This document shows, piece by piece, positions 1 to 8,072 of a DNA stretch of 64,000 nucleotides. Each line of letters begins with the position of its first letter. Position 1 is the first letter of the stretch. Under the pieces are notes generated by a model. The model ran no database searches. It was not told where the DNA came from and saw nothing but the letters and a program-made list of their open reading frames with translations. A program made the translations under genes and the position numbers. Origin of the DNA: Nocardiopsis sp. TSRI0078 (GTDB lineage: Bacteria; Actinomycetota; Actinomycetes; Streptosporangiales; Streptosporangiaceae); contig NZ_LWLB01000023.1 of assembly GCF_001905145.1 (NCBI RefSeq), positions 372,001 to 436,000 of the forward strand, in the 5' to 3' direction.

Positions 1-710
1 TCCACCCGTATGTCGTCCAGACGCAGGGCGTGGGCCCGGTCGACCAGTTCCCTCTCCGCCTCGACGACCTGGTCGGCCATCCGGACGATGGTGTCGATCT
101 GGCGCACGGTCTCCTCCTGTTCCCTGTCCAGGGAGGCCAGGGCGCGTGCGGCGGCCTGGCGGCTGCGGTCACCCGAGACCGGGACCGCCCCGATGCGGTG
201 GCGCCGTTCGGACTGGCTCAGGACCTGTCGGGCGATGCTCCACTCGACATCGTTCAGCACCACCTCCTCCTGCGCCCGGTCGTTGAGGATGCCCCTCTCG
301 TGCAGGGGCGAGCCCAGGATGCGTGCGACCGCACGCTGGGCCCGCACCAGCAGGTCGCGCTCTCGCGCGTGCAGGTGCGCGGGGTCGACACAGCGTTCCG
401 CGTTCTCCTGGAGGAGGCGTTCCAGGAGGCCCTCCCTGTGGGACAGCCAGATCGAAGTACCGCCTTTGCCGACCACGGCCATCAGCACGAAAACCCCGAT
501 GGCGACAGCCGGATCATCCGTTGCGAAGAGAATGCCCATGAAGACGAAAAGCGCCGCCCCGGCCCCTATCCAGTCGAACTCCTTGCTGGACTTCCTCATC
601 TGTCGGCGCTGCTCCTCCCACTCCTCGGGGGTTCTCCGCAGAGCCAGGAGGGTGTGCTCCGGGAGTGCGGGGTCGATGCTGAGCCTGGACGGTGTGGCGT
701 TCTCGGACAC
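1..710 (-). CDS. Membrane-anchored coiled-coil protein, unknown function (3' end cut by window)
   Basis: Function unknown. About 236 residues can be read before the window edge removes the C-terminus. The start is a GTG at 710, with AAGGAGG about seven bases upstream. Residues about 47-63 and 68-82 are hydrophobic and separated only by TDDPA, so they look like a membrane hairpin. Residues about 185-225 are rich in A, E, R and Q with coiled-coil periodicity. The protein is clearly related to the one at 24216-25112: both have paired membrane segments, an LGSxLHxxGxL stretch, VVLxDVEWSxA and RHRIxxxPxxGxRSRQAA. It lies 34 bases downstream of the 745-1314 gene on the same strand, so they are probably co-transcribed. 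The structured element at 1352-1514 lies upstream of the pair. Confidence 0.7.
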   Translation of the reverse strand, partial: MSENATPSRLSIDPALPEHTLLALRRTPEEWEEQRRQMRKSSKEFDWIGAGAALFVFMGILFATDDPAVAIGVFVLMAVVGKGGTSIWLSHREGLLERLLQENAERCVDPAHLHARERDLLVRAQRAVARILGSPLHERGILNDRAQEEVVLNDVEWSIARQVLSQSERRHRIGAVPVSGDRSRQAAARALASLDREQEETVRQIDTIVRMADQVVEAERELVDRAHALRLDDIRV

Positions 711-744
711 GGACTGCCTCCTTGGGATGTTCCGGACAGGGGGT

Positions 745-1314
745 CTAGCGGCACGGGCGCCCGTGCCGCCGGGCCAGGGCCTCCGCACGGAGCCGCCGAA
801 AGTCGTCCATCGTTACCCTGATCCGCCGTCCCACCTGGGCGAGAAGCCGCCGCTCCTCCCCCAGGGCGCGCTCGCAGATCTCCAGCGTCCGCTCCGGATG
901 CCTGGCCAGGAACCCGTTCGCCCGGGTGCGCATCCTGTTCAGCTCGGGAACGTCGATGGGTCTGGGCCCGGGGGTGAACCTCTCCGTACGGAGCCCGGAC
1001 CTGCCACCCGACGGCCTCGCCCCGCCCGGGGACCCGCCGCCCCGACCGGGGCGGACCACCTTCCACCCCGGGTCGACCGGCAGGGGCTCACGGGGCCGAG
1101 GAGCACGCGGCGCCTCCCTGCCCCAGTGCCTGCGGCAGCGCAACTCCCGGTTGGTACCCCCGAAGTCGTGCTCCTGGTCGGGGCGCTCCCAGAGGACGGA
1201 CATGCTCGCGTTCTCGTCCGTGCATCCCGGATACCCGCAGCGGTTTCCGGTGTGGCCGGTGCCGACCGCGCGGGGGACGCGTCGGCCGGACTTCGAGGAA
1301 TCGTACTTCGTCAC
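745..1314 (-). CDS. Hypothetical protein with possible N-terminal zinc-binding Cys/His cluster
   Basis: I do not recognise this 189-residue protein. The start is a GTG at 1314 behind a good ribosome site (CGGAGGACGCG). The first third carries RCGYPGCTDE followed by LRCRRHW, four Cys and one His spaced as in small zinc-binding modules. The middle (about 85-125) is rich in Gly, Pro and Arg and probably disordered. The last 50 residues are charged and helical. It is the first gene of a two-gene unit with the membrane protein at 1-710 and lies 38 bases downstream of the conserved element. The related membrane protein at 24216-25112 has no such partner. The zinc assignment is inference. Confidence 0.6.
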   Translation of the reverse strand: MTKYDSSKSGRRVPRAVGTGHTGNRCGYPGCTDENASMSVLWERPDQEHDFGGTNRELRCRRHWGREAPRAPRPREPLPVDPGWKVVRPGRGGGSPGGARPSGGRSGLRTERFTPGPRPIDVPELNRMRTRANGFLARHPERTLEICERALGEERRLLAQVGRRIRVTMDDFRRLRAEALARRHGRPCR

Positions 1315-2041
1315 CGCGTCCTCCGATCCGCAGTGACAGGGACCGTGTCCCCTCCGGGACCGGAGCCCTGCCTGAAGGCAACCTCCGGGTCGCATGACCC
1401 CGGAGGCCTGCGCCGCCGCCCGAACCTCGCGATCTCACTACGACGTCGCTTCATCAAGCATACACACTAAGTCTGTGAATATAGTTAACAATCAAGTTTC
1501 GGCCGTCGGCGCGGCACCCCGACGAGTCCCGGTGCCCCACGGCACCGAACGAACCCCTTCTCCACGCTCAACGGCGCTCCTCGCGAACTCCGTACTGCTT
1601 GCGGCACCCGGTCCTGGTCACTCGCCCACCGCCACAAGGGCCGGTACCCGCCCTGGCGGGCGGTGGTCGTCCACGGACGCGCCCCGGGTGCACTCGGAGG
1701 AGGTCCTGTCGAGGTCGACGCTGTAGGCCATCAGCCCGGGACCCCTGACTGACCACCTACGGCGCTCCTACGACACCGCGGTGCGTGCGTAACCGGACCC
1801 GCGCGATACCGGTCCCCCAGAGCCCCTGCGCACCGCCGGCGGGGCCGGGCCACGCACGGAGGGGCTATAGGAGTTCTCTATGGCATCCACTCACATTTAC
1901 TCTTTGCGTCTCATTCTTTTCTGGGCGTACCGTAAAAATATCGACGGGGCGCCCACTGCGGTTCATTCGAATATTCGCGCGCTGCGCACGTCGATCCTTC
2001 TTCCGTCGAGCAAGCGAAACACAATCGAGAGGGCCGGTGGC
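1315..2041. other. Intergenic region, 727 bp
   Basis: This stretch separates the divergent minus-strand pair from the first SDR gene. It holds the conserved element at 1352-1514. From about 1880 to 2041 the DNA is noticeably poorer in GC and forms the leader of the SDR gene. An in-frame ATG at 1880 would add 54 residues to that SDR, but the extension is unlike any SDR and is taken as leader. A 37-codon minus-strand reading frame at 1618-1731 has plausible codons but matches nothing I know. Nothing else is seen. Confidence 0.6.
1352..1514 (-). promoter_or_regulatory. Conserved ~163-bp structured element, copy A
   Basis: This is one of three copies of an element with conserved ends and near-constant length (others at 4751-4911 and 25183-25348). 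On the plus strand one end reads CCGGGACCGGAGCCCTG (1354-1370), and the other has GTGAA (1475) followed by GTTAACAA and GTCGGCGCGG. Between them the arms 1382-1391 and 1396-1406 form a perfect hairpin. In the other copies the equivalent arms pair through G-U wobbles only if the minus strand is read, so I infer an RNA transcribed leftward, as a leader for the gene starting at 1314. Confidence 0.6.
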
Positions 2042-2830
2042 ATGACCACGATCGAAAACGGGACGGGACAGCAGGAATTCACGGGAAAGCGAGCCCTGGT
2101 CACAGGTGGTTCCCGCGGAATCGGGGCGGCCGTCGTGCGCCGGCTCCTGGACGCGGGCGCCGAGGTGCTCACGACCGCCAGGTCGGCGACGGGCACGGTG
2201 CCGGAAGGGGCCTCCTTCGTGGAGGCCGACGTGCGGACACGGGCCGGAGCGGAGGCTCTCGCCGCGGCCGCGCAGGAGACGCTCGGCGGGGTGGACGTCC
2301 TGGTCCACAACGCGGGCGGGGCGCGGCCGCACGAGGGATTCCCGGCCATCCCCGACGAGGAGTGGCAGGACGCGCTGGACCTGAACTACCTGGCGTCGGT
2401 GCGGCTGGACTCGCTGCTGGTACCGGGGATGCGGGAACGGCGTTCGGGAGCGATCGTGCACGTCTCCTCGGCCGCGGTCCTCACTCCGGCAGGGGCGTTC
2501 CTGCACTACACCGCGGCAAAGGCGGCACTGGAGAACTACAGCCGGGGGCTGGCCCTGGATCTGGCCCCGTTCGGAGTCCGGGTCAACGCCGTGGCTCCCG
2601 GCAGGGTCGCCACCCCCGGAGGCGAGGCAACGCGGGAGCGGTGGGCGGAGGTGTCCGCGCGCATGGGCGCGGCGCCGGCGGAGAGCAACCCCGACGACGT
2701 CCCACCGCTGGGGCGCGACGGTCAGCCCGACGACATCGCCAACGCGGTGCTGTTCCTCGCGTCCGACCGGGCGAGCTGGCTGACCGGGAGACACCTCGTC
2801 CTGGACGGCGGCGAGTTCCCCATGGGCTGA
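2042..2830 (+). CDS. SDR family oxidoreductase
   Basis: A 262-residue classical short-chain dehydrogenase/reductase, expected to be an NAD(P)(H)-dependent soluble enzyme acting on an alcohol or ketone. The cofactor motif TGGSRGIG is at residues 21-28 and an HNAGG motif follows the Rossmann beta-4 strand. The catalytic set is Ser142/143, Tyr156 and Lys160 (YTAAK). I chose the ATG at 2042 rather than the upstream 1880 start because it places the Rossmann glycines at the usual distance from the N-terminus and follows a GA-rich ribosome site. A second SDR starts 100 bp downstream on the same strand, suggesting a two-enzyme unit, possibly controlled by the convergent LysR gene. The substrate cannot be told from sequence. 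Confidence 0.85.
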   Translation: MTTIENGTGQQEFTGKRALVTGGSRGIGAAVVRRLLDAGAEVLTTARSATGTVPEGASFVEADVRTRAGAEALAAAAQETLGGVDVLVHNAGGARPHEGFPAIPDEEWQDALDLNYLASVRLDSLLVPGMRERRSGAIVHVSSAAVLTPAGAFLHYTAAKAALENYSRGLALDLAPFGVRVNAVAPGRVATPGGEATRERWAEVSARMGAAPAESNPDDVPPLGRDGQPDDIANAVLFLASDRASWLTGRHLVLDGGEFPMG

Positions 2831-2930
2831 CGCCGACGGCATTGCGAAACGCCGGTTCCGACGAAAAGCATTCCCTGACCCGCGTCGGGGCGCATCACCG
2901 ATTTTTGAGAGAAAACGAAGGGATCCTGCA

Positions 2931-3674
2931 ATGGACAAGTACAGCGGCAAGAACGTGGTGATCACGGGTGGCGGCAGCGGCATGGGGTTCGCGTTGGCGA
3001 AGCTGCTGGTGGACGGCGGAGCCCGCGTGGTGATCACCGGCCGTTCTCAGGACACGCTCGACGCCGCGCGGGAACGGCTCGGCGAGAACGCGGTGGCGGT
3101 CCAGGGCGATGTGTCCTCATTGCCGGACCTGGATGCTCTGGCTACCCGTGTGAAGGACGAACTCGGCACGATCGAGGCCCTGTTCGTCAACGCCGGCATC
3201 GCACCCCCCACCCCCTTCGAGTCGATGACCGAGGAGATGTACGACGAGCTGTTCGCGATCAACGTCAAGGGCGCCTACTTCACCGTGCACAAGCTCGCCC
3301 CGCTGCTGAGCACGGGCGCCGGAGTCGTCTTCACCACCTCGGCCGCGAACGTCATCGGCATGCTGGACGCCAGCGTCTACGCGGCCGGCAAGGCGGCGCT
3401 GCGCTCGATGGCCCGCAGCTTCTCCCGCGAACTGCTTCCGCGCGGAATCCGGGTCAACGCGATCAGCCCCGGCCCCATCGACACGGGAGTCCTGGAGCAC
3501 ACGATGTCCAAAGAGGCCGCCGAGCAGTTCAAGGCGGAGCGGGTCGCGGACAACCCCATGCGGCGTTTCGGCACCACCGAGGAGATCGCCGTGGCGGCCG
3601 CCTTCCTCGCCTTCGACGCCACCTACACCGCCGGCGCCGAGCTCGCCGTGGACGGTGGCTTCACCCAACTCTGA
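2931..3674 (+). CDS. SDR family oxidoreductase
   Basis: A 247-residue classical SDR. The cofactor loop TGGGSGMG sits near residues 12-19, the NAG motif is in VNAGIAPP, and the catalytic residues are Ser137, Tyr150 and Lys154 (YAAGK). A PG motif follows in AISPGPIDTG, and the C-terminal AGAELAVDGGFTQL is typical of the family. The start ATG follows an AAGGGATCC-type ribosome site. It is only distantly similar to the SDR upstream, so the two probably catalyse different steps. Its last 52 bases overlap the 3' end of the convergent LysR gene. The role is inferred only from family membership. Confidence 0.88.
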   Translation: MDKYSGKNVVITGGGSGMGFALAKLLVDGGARVVITGRSQDTLDAARERLGENAVAVQGDVSSLPDLDALATRVKDELGTIEALFVNAGIAPPTPFESMTEEMYDELFAINVKGAYFTVHKLAPLLSTGAGVVFTTSAANVIGMLDASVYAAGKAALRSMARSFSRELLPRGIRVNAISPGPIDTGVLEHTMSKEAAEQFKAERVADNPMRRFGTTEEIAVAAAFLAFDATYTAGAELAVDGGFTQL

Positions 3675-4570
3675 GAGGGCACCGGTGAGAGGGAGGCGGC
3701 GCTGTGCCAGGACTCCTGACGCAGGAGTTCGAGCAGGGCCGTCTCCCCCGGGCCCGCATCCTGCCGGACCACGGCGATGACGGGCCGGGCCACGGCAGGG
3801 GCCACCGGGCGCGCGAGGTGCTCGTAACCGCGGGGCACCGAGGAGGACGGGACGAGCGCCGCCCCCAGCCCGTGGGCGGCCCAGCGCACGGCCGTCGCCG
3901 TCTGGGACACCCGGGCGACCGTGGTCGGGGTCAGGCCGTTGTCCCGCAGCACGCGCAGCAGCACCCCGTCGAGCGCGCTGTCGCGGTCGAACCTCACCCA
4001 CGGCTCCCCCTCCAGAGCGCGCAGGTCGACCCGGTCCTCGGAGAGCAGCCGGTGCCCGGCGCCCAGCACCACGACGAACTCCTCCTCGCCGAGGCGGTGG
4101 GCGTCGGCGGGGGTCCGCTCGCACGCCGCCATCAGGGCAAGGTCCAGCACGCCCCGGCGGCACAGCCGATCCAGCTCGGCGGAGCTCGGCTCCTCGAATA
4201 CGGTGACCTCCAGCCTCGGGAAGCGGCGGCGCAGCGCCTCCAGCGCTCCCGGCAGCTGTCGCGTGCCGAAGCCCATCTGCGCCACGACCACCAGCTCGCC
4301 CACCAGCTCGTCGGCACCGGCCCGGGCCGTCGCCCTCGCCCGCCGCGACGCGCTCACCGCGATCTCCGCCTCCCGCAGGAACGCGCGGCCGACCACGGTG
4401 GGCACCAGTCCGGTCGGCGTGCGGGCGAACAGTTTCACGTCGAGTTCCCGTTCCAGGGCGCGGATCTGTTGGGACATCGAAGGCTGAGCGACGTGCAGCA
4501 GTTCCGCCGCCGCCGTCACCGAGCCCTCCTCGGCGACGGCCAGGGCGTACTCGTACTGGCGAAGGCTCAT
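3623..4570 (-). CDS. LysR family transcriptional regulator
   Basis: A 315-residue LysR-type regulator. Residues 1-60 form the winged helix-turn-helix (SVTAAAELLHVAQPSMSQQI), followed by the linker helix and a periplasmic-binding-like effector domain from about residue 90. I start it at the ATG at 4570, so that the protein begins MSLRQYEYALAVAEEGS as the family does; the longer start at 4639 adds an unlikely extension. The 3' end overlaps the second SDR gene on the opposite strand by 52 bases. LysR proteins usually act on adjacent or divergent genes, so the SDR pair or the YhhN-like gene at 5091 are possible targets. That is inference. Confidence 0.9.
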   Translation of the reverse strand: MSLRQYEYALAVAEEGSVTAAAELLHVAQPSMSQQIRALERELDVKLFARTPTGLVPTVVGRAFLREAEIAVSASRRARATARAGADELVGELVVVAQMGFGTRQLPGALEALRRRFPRLEVTVFEEPSSAELDRLCRRGVLDLALMAACERTPADAHRLGEEEFVVVLGAGHRLLSEDRVDLRALEGEPWVRFDRDSALDGVLLRVLRDNGLTPTTVARVSQTATAVRWAAHGLGAALVPSSSVPRGYEHLARPVAPAVARPVIAVVRQDAGPGETALLELLRQESWHSAASLSPVPSQSWVKPPSTASSAPAV

Positions 4571-5090
4571 CGATGCCCGTCCCTTCCCGCTGTGGACCGC
4601 GGTCCACCTCGTTCTCACCGTTGCGATGGCGGGTATCACAACATGGGGCGCGGGGCGTTTACTCCATGCCGGTCACCGGCCCTACGGCGGTGGCATCGCC
4701 CGGGACGGGGCGACCCGCCGCACGGTCCACCACAGTGGACGCCCGGGCCGTTTCGGGGCCAGAGCCCTGTCTGAGGGGACCACCGAGCCGGTCAACCCGA
4801 AGGCCCGCGCCGCCGTCGCATCATCGGGAGCTTCCCGCGGCGCCACTGGCTCCACAGCACACACCTTGCGCGTGAACACAGTCGACAACAAATCTTCGGT
4901 CGTCGAATCGGCCCCGGACAACCCCGAGGGCGCCGGGGACCTACCCGGCGCGATAGCGCGGCCGTCCGCCCTGGTTCAGCACGGCGGGCGGGGGTGGCCC
5001 ACCTGCTCCGGCAGGGCCGGGTGCTCAGGCCCCAGCCCACGGACCACCCGGGGACCGGGCCCTTCCGGAGCACGGCCCTACGATGCCCGG
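4571..5090. other. Intergenic region, 520 bp, carrying element copy B
   Basis: This region separates the divergent LysR and YhhN-like genes. The conserved element copy B occupies 4751-4911. Unlike the other copies, its minus-strand side is not followed by a membrane coiled-coil gene or the partner gene, only by about 180 bp of GC-rich DNA and then the LysR start. No other feature is recognised. Confidence 0.5.
4751..4911 (-). promoter_or_regulatory. Conserved ~163-bp structured element, copy B
   Basis: This is the second copy. TTTCGGGGCCAGAGCCCTG lies at 4751-4769 and GTGAACACAGTCGACAACA at 4872-4890, 103 bases apart, against 105 and 108 in the other copies. The hairpin arms are 4780-4787 and 4796-4803. 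Read on the minus strand they form eight positions with one U-U mismatch and two G-U pairs. This copy is upstream of the LysR gene, the only one not linked to the membrane coiled-coil family. Confidence 0.55.
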
Positions 5091-5759
5091 ATGATCCCCC
5101 CGTGTCTGCCCGCCCGCGCCCTGCTGGCCTCCTTCCTCGCCCTGGCCGCCGTCCACCTGGCCGTCCAGCTGTTCGGCTTTCACGCCTGGGACCGCCCGAC
5201 CCAGGTCCTGCTCATGCCCGCCCTGGCCCTGGTGGTGCTCGCCGCCACCGAACGCCCCCGGCCCCGCCTGGTGGTGCTGGTGCTGGTCGCCCTGGCCTTC
5301 TCCTGGCTGGGCGACTCCCTACCCGCGCTGGCGGACGGCGATACCGCGTTCCTCCTTATGGTGGCGGGTTTCCTGGTCGCACAGGTGGTGTACGTGGTCG
5401 CCTTCTGGCCCTACCGGGCCACGAGCGTGCTCCACCGCCGCCGGTGGCTGCTGGCGCCCTACGCCGGCGCCGTGGCCGCCCTGGTGTGGGTGTGCGCCCC
5501 GCACGCCGGCGTGCTGCTGGTCCCCGTGCTGCTGTACGGGCTGGTACTGGGGCTGATGGCGGTCACGGCCACCGGGGTCAACGCCTGGACGGCGGTCGGC
5601 GGGGCCCTGTTCCTGGCCTCCGACGCCCTCATCGCCCTGCGGGCCTTCGTCCCGGACTTCGACGTGCCGCAGGGCGGCTTCTGGGTGATGGCCACCTACG
5701 TCACGGCACAGGCACTCATCGCCCTCGGTGTGCTGAGGCGGGCCCACGAGCCCGGCTGA
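5091..5759 (+). CDS. YhhN/TMEM86-like integral membrane protein (putative lysoplasmalogenase family)
   Basis: A 222-residue polytopic membrane protein with about seven or eight hydrophobic segments separated by very short loops. The conserved acidic motifs of the YhhN family are visible: SWLGDSLP after the third segment and LFLASDALIA near the C-terminus, both with an Asp inside a membrane helix. The animal homologue TMEM86 hydrolyses the vinyl ether of lysoplasmalogens; bacterial members are mostly uncharacterised, so the activity is not asserted here. The start at 5091 fits the first membrane segment, but no strong ribosome site precedes it. It stands alone, divergent from the LysR gene. 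Confidence 0.75.
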   Translation: MIPPCLPARALLASFLALAAVHLAVQLFGFHAWDRPTQVLLMPALALVVLAATERPRPRLVVLVLVALAFSWLGDSLPALADGDTAFLLMVAGFLVAQVVYVVAFWPYRATSVLHRRRWLLAPYAGAVAALVWVCAPHAGVLLVPVLLYGLVLGLMAVTATGVNAWTAVGGALFLASDALIALRAFVPDFDVPQGGFWVMATYVTAQALIALGVLRRAHEPG

Positions 5760-6053
5760 CGGACGCCCCGGCGGGCATCCGTTCCCGACCGGGGTCCGGC
5801 GCCGCCGCCCGTGGGTGCGCGGCTCGGGGCGGAACGCCCGCCACCTGCACAAAAGGGGTTCTTCGCGGGGATTCTTCGGTGATCCGCGCACCGACAATCC
5901 CCCGTAACCTTCACATTACGATCAGCATGATCTGTGCTTTTCCGGCAAATCTGACACGCGATTGGCATAGCTTCGCTCAGGCCGGTCGCACCAGCCCGCA
6001 CTCCAGACTCCTGGTGCCTGTCCGCCTTGCCCCATGTGGATTCTGGAGTATCC

Positions 6054-7013
6054 ATGACCGTTCCCCAGCCTGCCCTGTCATCGAAACCGAAGCCGGGTCT
6101 GCCGCTCGTCGCGAAAATCGGAATCGGATGCGGCGGATGCGCATCCATTGTCGTGTCCGGCTTCCTGTTCCTGCTGTTCATCGGGATTCTCGTCGGCCCG
6201 TCGGAGACGGAGACGGAATCGGTGGCGGCCGCGCCGCCGCCCTCTCCCAGCGCGTCGCCGACCCCCACCGCGCCCGACCTGGTCGGGCTCCCTCTGCCGG
6301 AGGCGGAGGAGGAACTCGACGAGTCCGACTTCACCCTGGGTGCGGTCGGGCTCGCCGCCGCCGGGGACGCCCCGGCGTGGAACCGTTCGGCGATGCTGGT
6401 GTGCGCCCAGGAGGCCGACGACACCGAGGTCGACCTGCACGTCGCTCCGGCGGGCACCGACTGCCCCGACGACCCCGAGGCGTCGGAGGAGTGGCCGGAC
6501 CTGCCCGGCTTCGTCGACGGCACGGTCTCCGAGGCCCGGGAGTGGGTCGAGGGAGCGGGGATCTCCGGACTCAGAGTCGCGTCCGCGTTCGGTGGCGTCG
6601 ACGCCCCGGACCTTGAGGAGGCCGACGACCACCTGGTGTGCGCGCAGTCCCCCGGGGAGGCCGAGAGGACGGCGCCCTACGTGGACCGCCTCAAGGTGCA
6701 TGTGCGTGTCGTCGGTCCCGACGAGGAATGCCCGGACGAGATCGGGGACCCGCGCCCCGAACCCGAACCGGAGCCCCAGCCGGAACCCGAACCGGAGCCG
6801 GAACCCGCCCCGGAACCCGCTCCTCAGCCGGAGCCGCAGCCCGAACCCGCCCCGGAACCGGAACCCGAACCGGAGGCTCCGTCCCACGTGCAGGGGGTCC
6901 ACCCCGGGGCGTTCTGCTCCCAGCACTGGCAGTACGGGTACACGTCCGCGGGCACCCTCATGCAGTGCACGACCACCGCCGAGGACAGCAGGTTCCGCTG
7001 GCGCCAGGCCTGA
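6054..7013 (+). CDS. Membrane-anchored PASTA-like protein with a Pro-Glu repeat stalk
   Basis: This 319-residue protein starts at 6054, following TCTGGAGTATCC; the earlier 6027 start lacks a ribosome site. A single membrane helix at about residues 28-48 is preceded by a short Lys-containing cytoplasmic tail, so most of the protein should be outside the cell. Two PASTA-like repeats follow, beginning [15 protein letters not shown] and [18 protein letters not shown]. Then about 50 residues are made almost only of [12 protein letters not shown] repeats, and a C-terminal block contains two Cys (GAFCSQHW ... LMQCTTT). The repeat stalk is the type that spans the cell wall. PASTA domains bind peptidoglycan fragments in kinases and PBPs; binding here is inferred. 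Confidence 0.75.
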   Translation: MTVPQPALSSKPKPGLPLVAKIGIGCGGCASIVVSGFLFLLFIGILVGPSETETESVAAAPPPSPSASPTPTAPDLVGLPLPEAEEELDESDFTLGAVGLAAAGDAPAWNRSAMLVCAQEADDTEVDLHVAPAGTDCPDDPEASEEWPDLPGFVDGTVSEAREWVEGAGISGLRVASAFGGVDAPDLEEADDHLVCAQSPGEAERTAPYVDRLKVHVRVVGPDEECPDEIGDPRPEPEPEPQPEPEPEPEPAPEPAPQPEPQPEPAPEPEPEPEAPSHVQGVHPGAFCSQHWQYGYTSAGTLMQCTTTAEDSRFRWRQA

Positions 7014-7079
7014 GCGGTCTCCAGGGGAATCCCTCCGCCGTGCCGCCGTGGTCGGCGCGCTCCCGCCCGGCGGCGGACA

Positions 7080-7208
7080 GCGCGGGCAGCTCAGACGTGC
7101 GGCGCACATCCCCGTCACCGTAGACGATGACGTGCCGGGCGTCGGTGTAGGTGCAGACACCCGCCAGCCCTCTCCCCCGCCCGGCATCGCCCACAACCCG
7201 TTGCCCAC
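7080..7208 (-). pseudogene. NUDIX hydrolase remnant (N-terminal fragment with internal deletion)
   Basis: On the minus strand, MGNGLWAMPGG is followed after a jump by YTDARHVIVYGDGDVRRTSEL. Both pieces match the NUDIX gene at 17348-17815, but about 100 bases between them, including the whole Nudix box, are missing, and the reading frame changes. No start or full-length frame remains. It cannot encode a working hydrolase. It lies just downstream of the minus-strand gene at 7243. Confidence 0.65.
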
Positions 7209-7242
7209 CCGGCTGGCCGACTCGCCGGCCGGTCAGAAGTGG

Positions 7243-7848
7243 TCAGAAGTGAACCGAGAGACAGACCAGCCAGGCGTCCTCGTCCAGGGAGTCGACGTAG
7301 GCGTCGGCCCGGGCGAAGGCAGCCTCGCGTTCGTGCTGGGCCCGGTCAGGGTCGATCCACTCCCCCTCGAGTGTGACCAGCCCTTCCCGGACGAGGGCCT
7401 GGCCCCGCGCCTGGGCGAGCAACTCGGGGTCGCCCTTGAGGAGCGCGTCCACATCCTCGCGGGAAGGGTCGGCGGGCACGAACTTCCAGGGTCCGCACAG
7501 ACCGAAGAGTCGGGCGAAGCGGGTCGGCCACCGGCGCCAGGCCTCCTCCTCTGCGGCGCGTAGAAGACGATCGAGGTCGAGCAGGCGTTTGGGACCGCCG
7601 TCGCAGGCCGTGTACCCGGCCAGAGGCGAGGCGTCGGGGAAGCCGAGCGGGTTGACCAGGTCGGGGTGGTCCCGATGGCGGCTGAGGAAGTGCCCGGTCC
7701 AGTGCCCACCGATCCACCAGCCGTCGCAGTGGGAGACGCGCTCCGGGTTCTCGGGGGCTGGCACGAAGGGGGCCATGACCTGCTCCAGCTGCTCCTCCAG
7801 CGCGTACCTCGGATCACGCCGCAGGGCGACCACCACGGGCTTGTACAC
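7243..7848 (-). CDS. Hypothetical protein
   Basis: A 201-residue soluble protein that I do not recognise. The most likely start is the GTG at 7848 (VYKPVVVALRRDP), because GAGGAG lies eight bases before it; an in-frame GTG at 7878 has no such site. The sequence has no signal or membrane segment. It contains a Trp/Gly-rich stretch CDGWWIGGHWTGHF near residues 42-55 and acidic helices toward the C-terminus. Its codon use fits the host. It is divergent from the restriction-modification gene at 8073 and separated from it by 224 bp that is poorer in GC than usual. Confidence 0.6.
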   Translation of the reverse strand: MYKPVVVALRRDPRYALEEQLEQVMAPFVPAPENPERVSHCDGWWIGGHWTGHFLSRHRDHPDLVNPLGFPDASPLAGYTACDGGPKRLLDLDRLLRAAEEEAWRRWPTRFARLFGLCGPWKFVPADPSREDVDALLKGDPELLAQARGQALVREGLVTLEGEWIDPDRAQHEREAAFARADAYVDSLDEDAWLVCLSVHF

Positions 7849-8008
7849 GGATCCACTCCTCACACGGGGCTTCTTCACCGGAACTCAAGGTAGTGATCGG
7901 CAACGACGGAAAACCCCCTCCGGCGCCGCATCATCCATTCCATTCGACCCATAAAACCCATGGGAATCACAGGACTTATCCACCCGAGTTAGACCTTAGT
8001 GTGAACAA

Positions 8009-8037
8009 TTGACTTTCCGGAATGGCGCGTGTCTTCT
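8009..8037 (+). promoter_or_regulatory. Possible promoter for the type ISP restriction-modification gene
   Basis: TTGACT at 8009-8014 matches a -35 box, and TCTTCT at 8032-8037 is a weak -10 at 17-base spacing. The region 7900-8040 is poorer in GC than its surroundings. This is a pattern match only. Confidence 0.3.
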
Positions 8038-8072
8038 GATGGCGGATTGGAATGGCCCAGCCCGGAGGTCCG

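Noticed and set aside
10-1470. Long plus-strand open frames over 1-1470 and similar long shadows across the DISARM genes
   Set aside because: Their translations are Arg/Ser/Pro-rich without domains, and they oppose genes with clear motifs or paralogues.
1618-1731. Minus-strand 37-codon frame beginning MAYSVDLDRTSSE, at first sight like a ferredoxin start
   Set aside because: It lacks the Cys pattern of any ferredoxin, has no ribosome site, and ends without a recognisable domain.
1880-2041. N-terminal extension of the first SDR
   Set aside because: The 54 residues are unlike SDR proteins, the DNA is AT-richer, and the ATG at 2042 gives a standard N-terminus.
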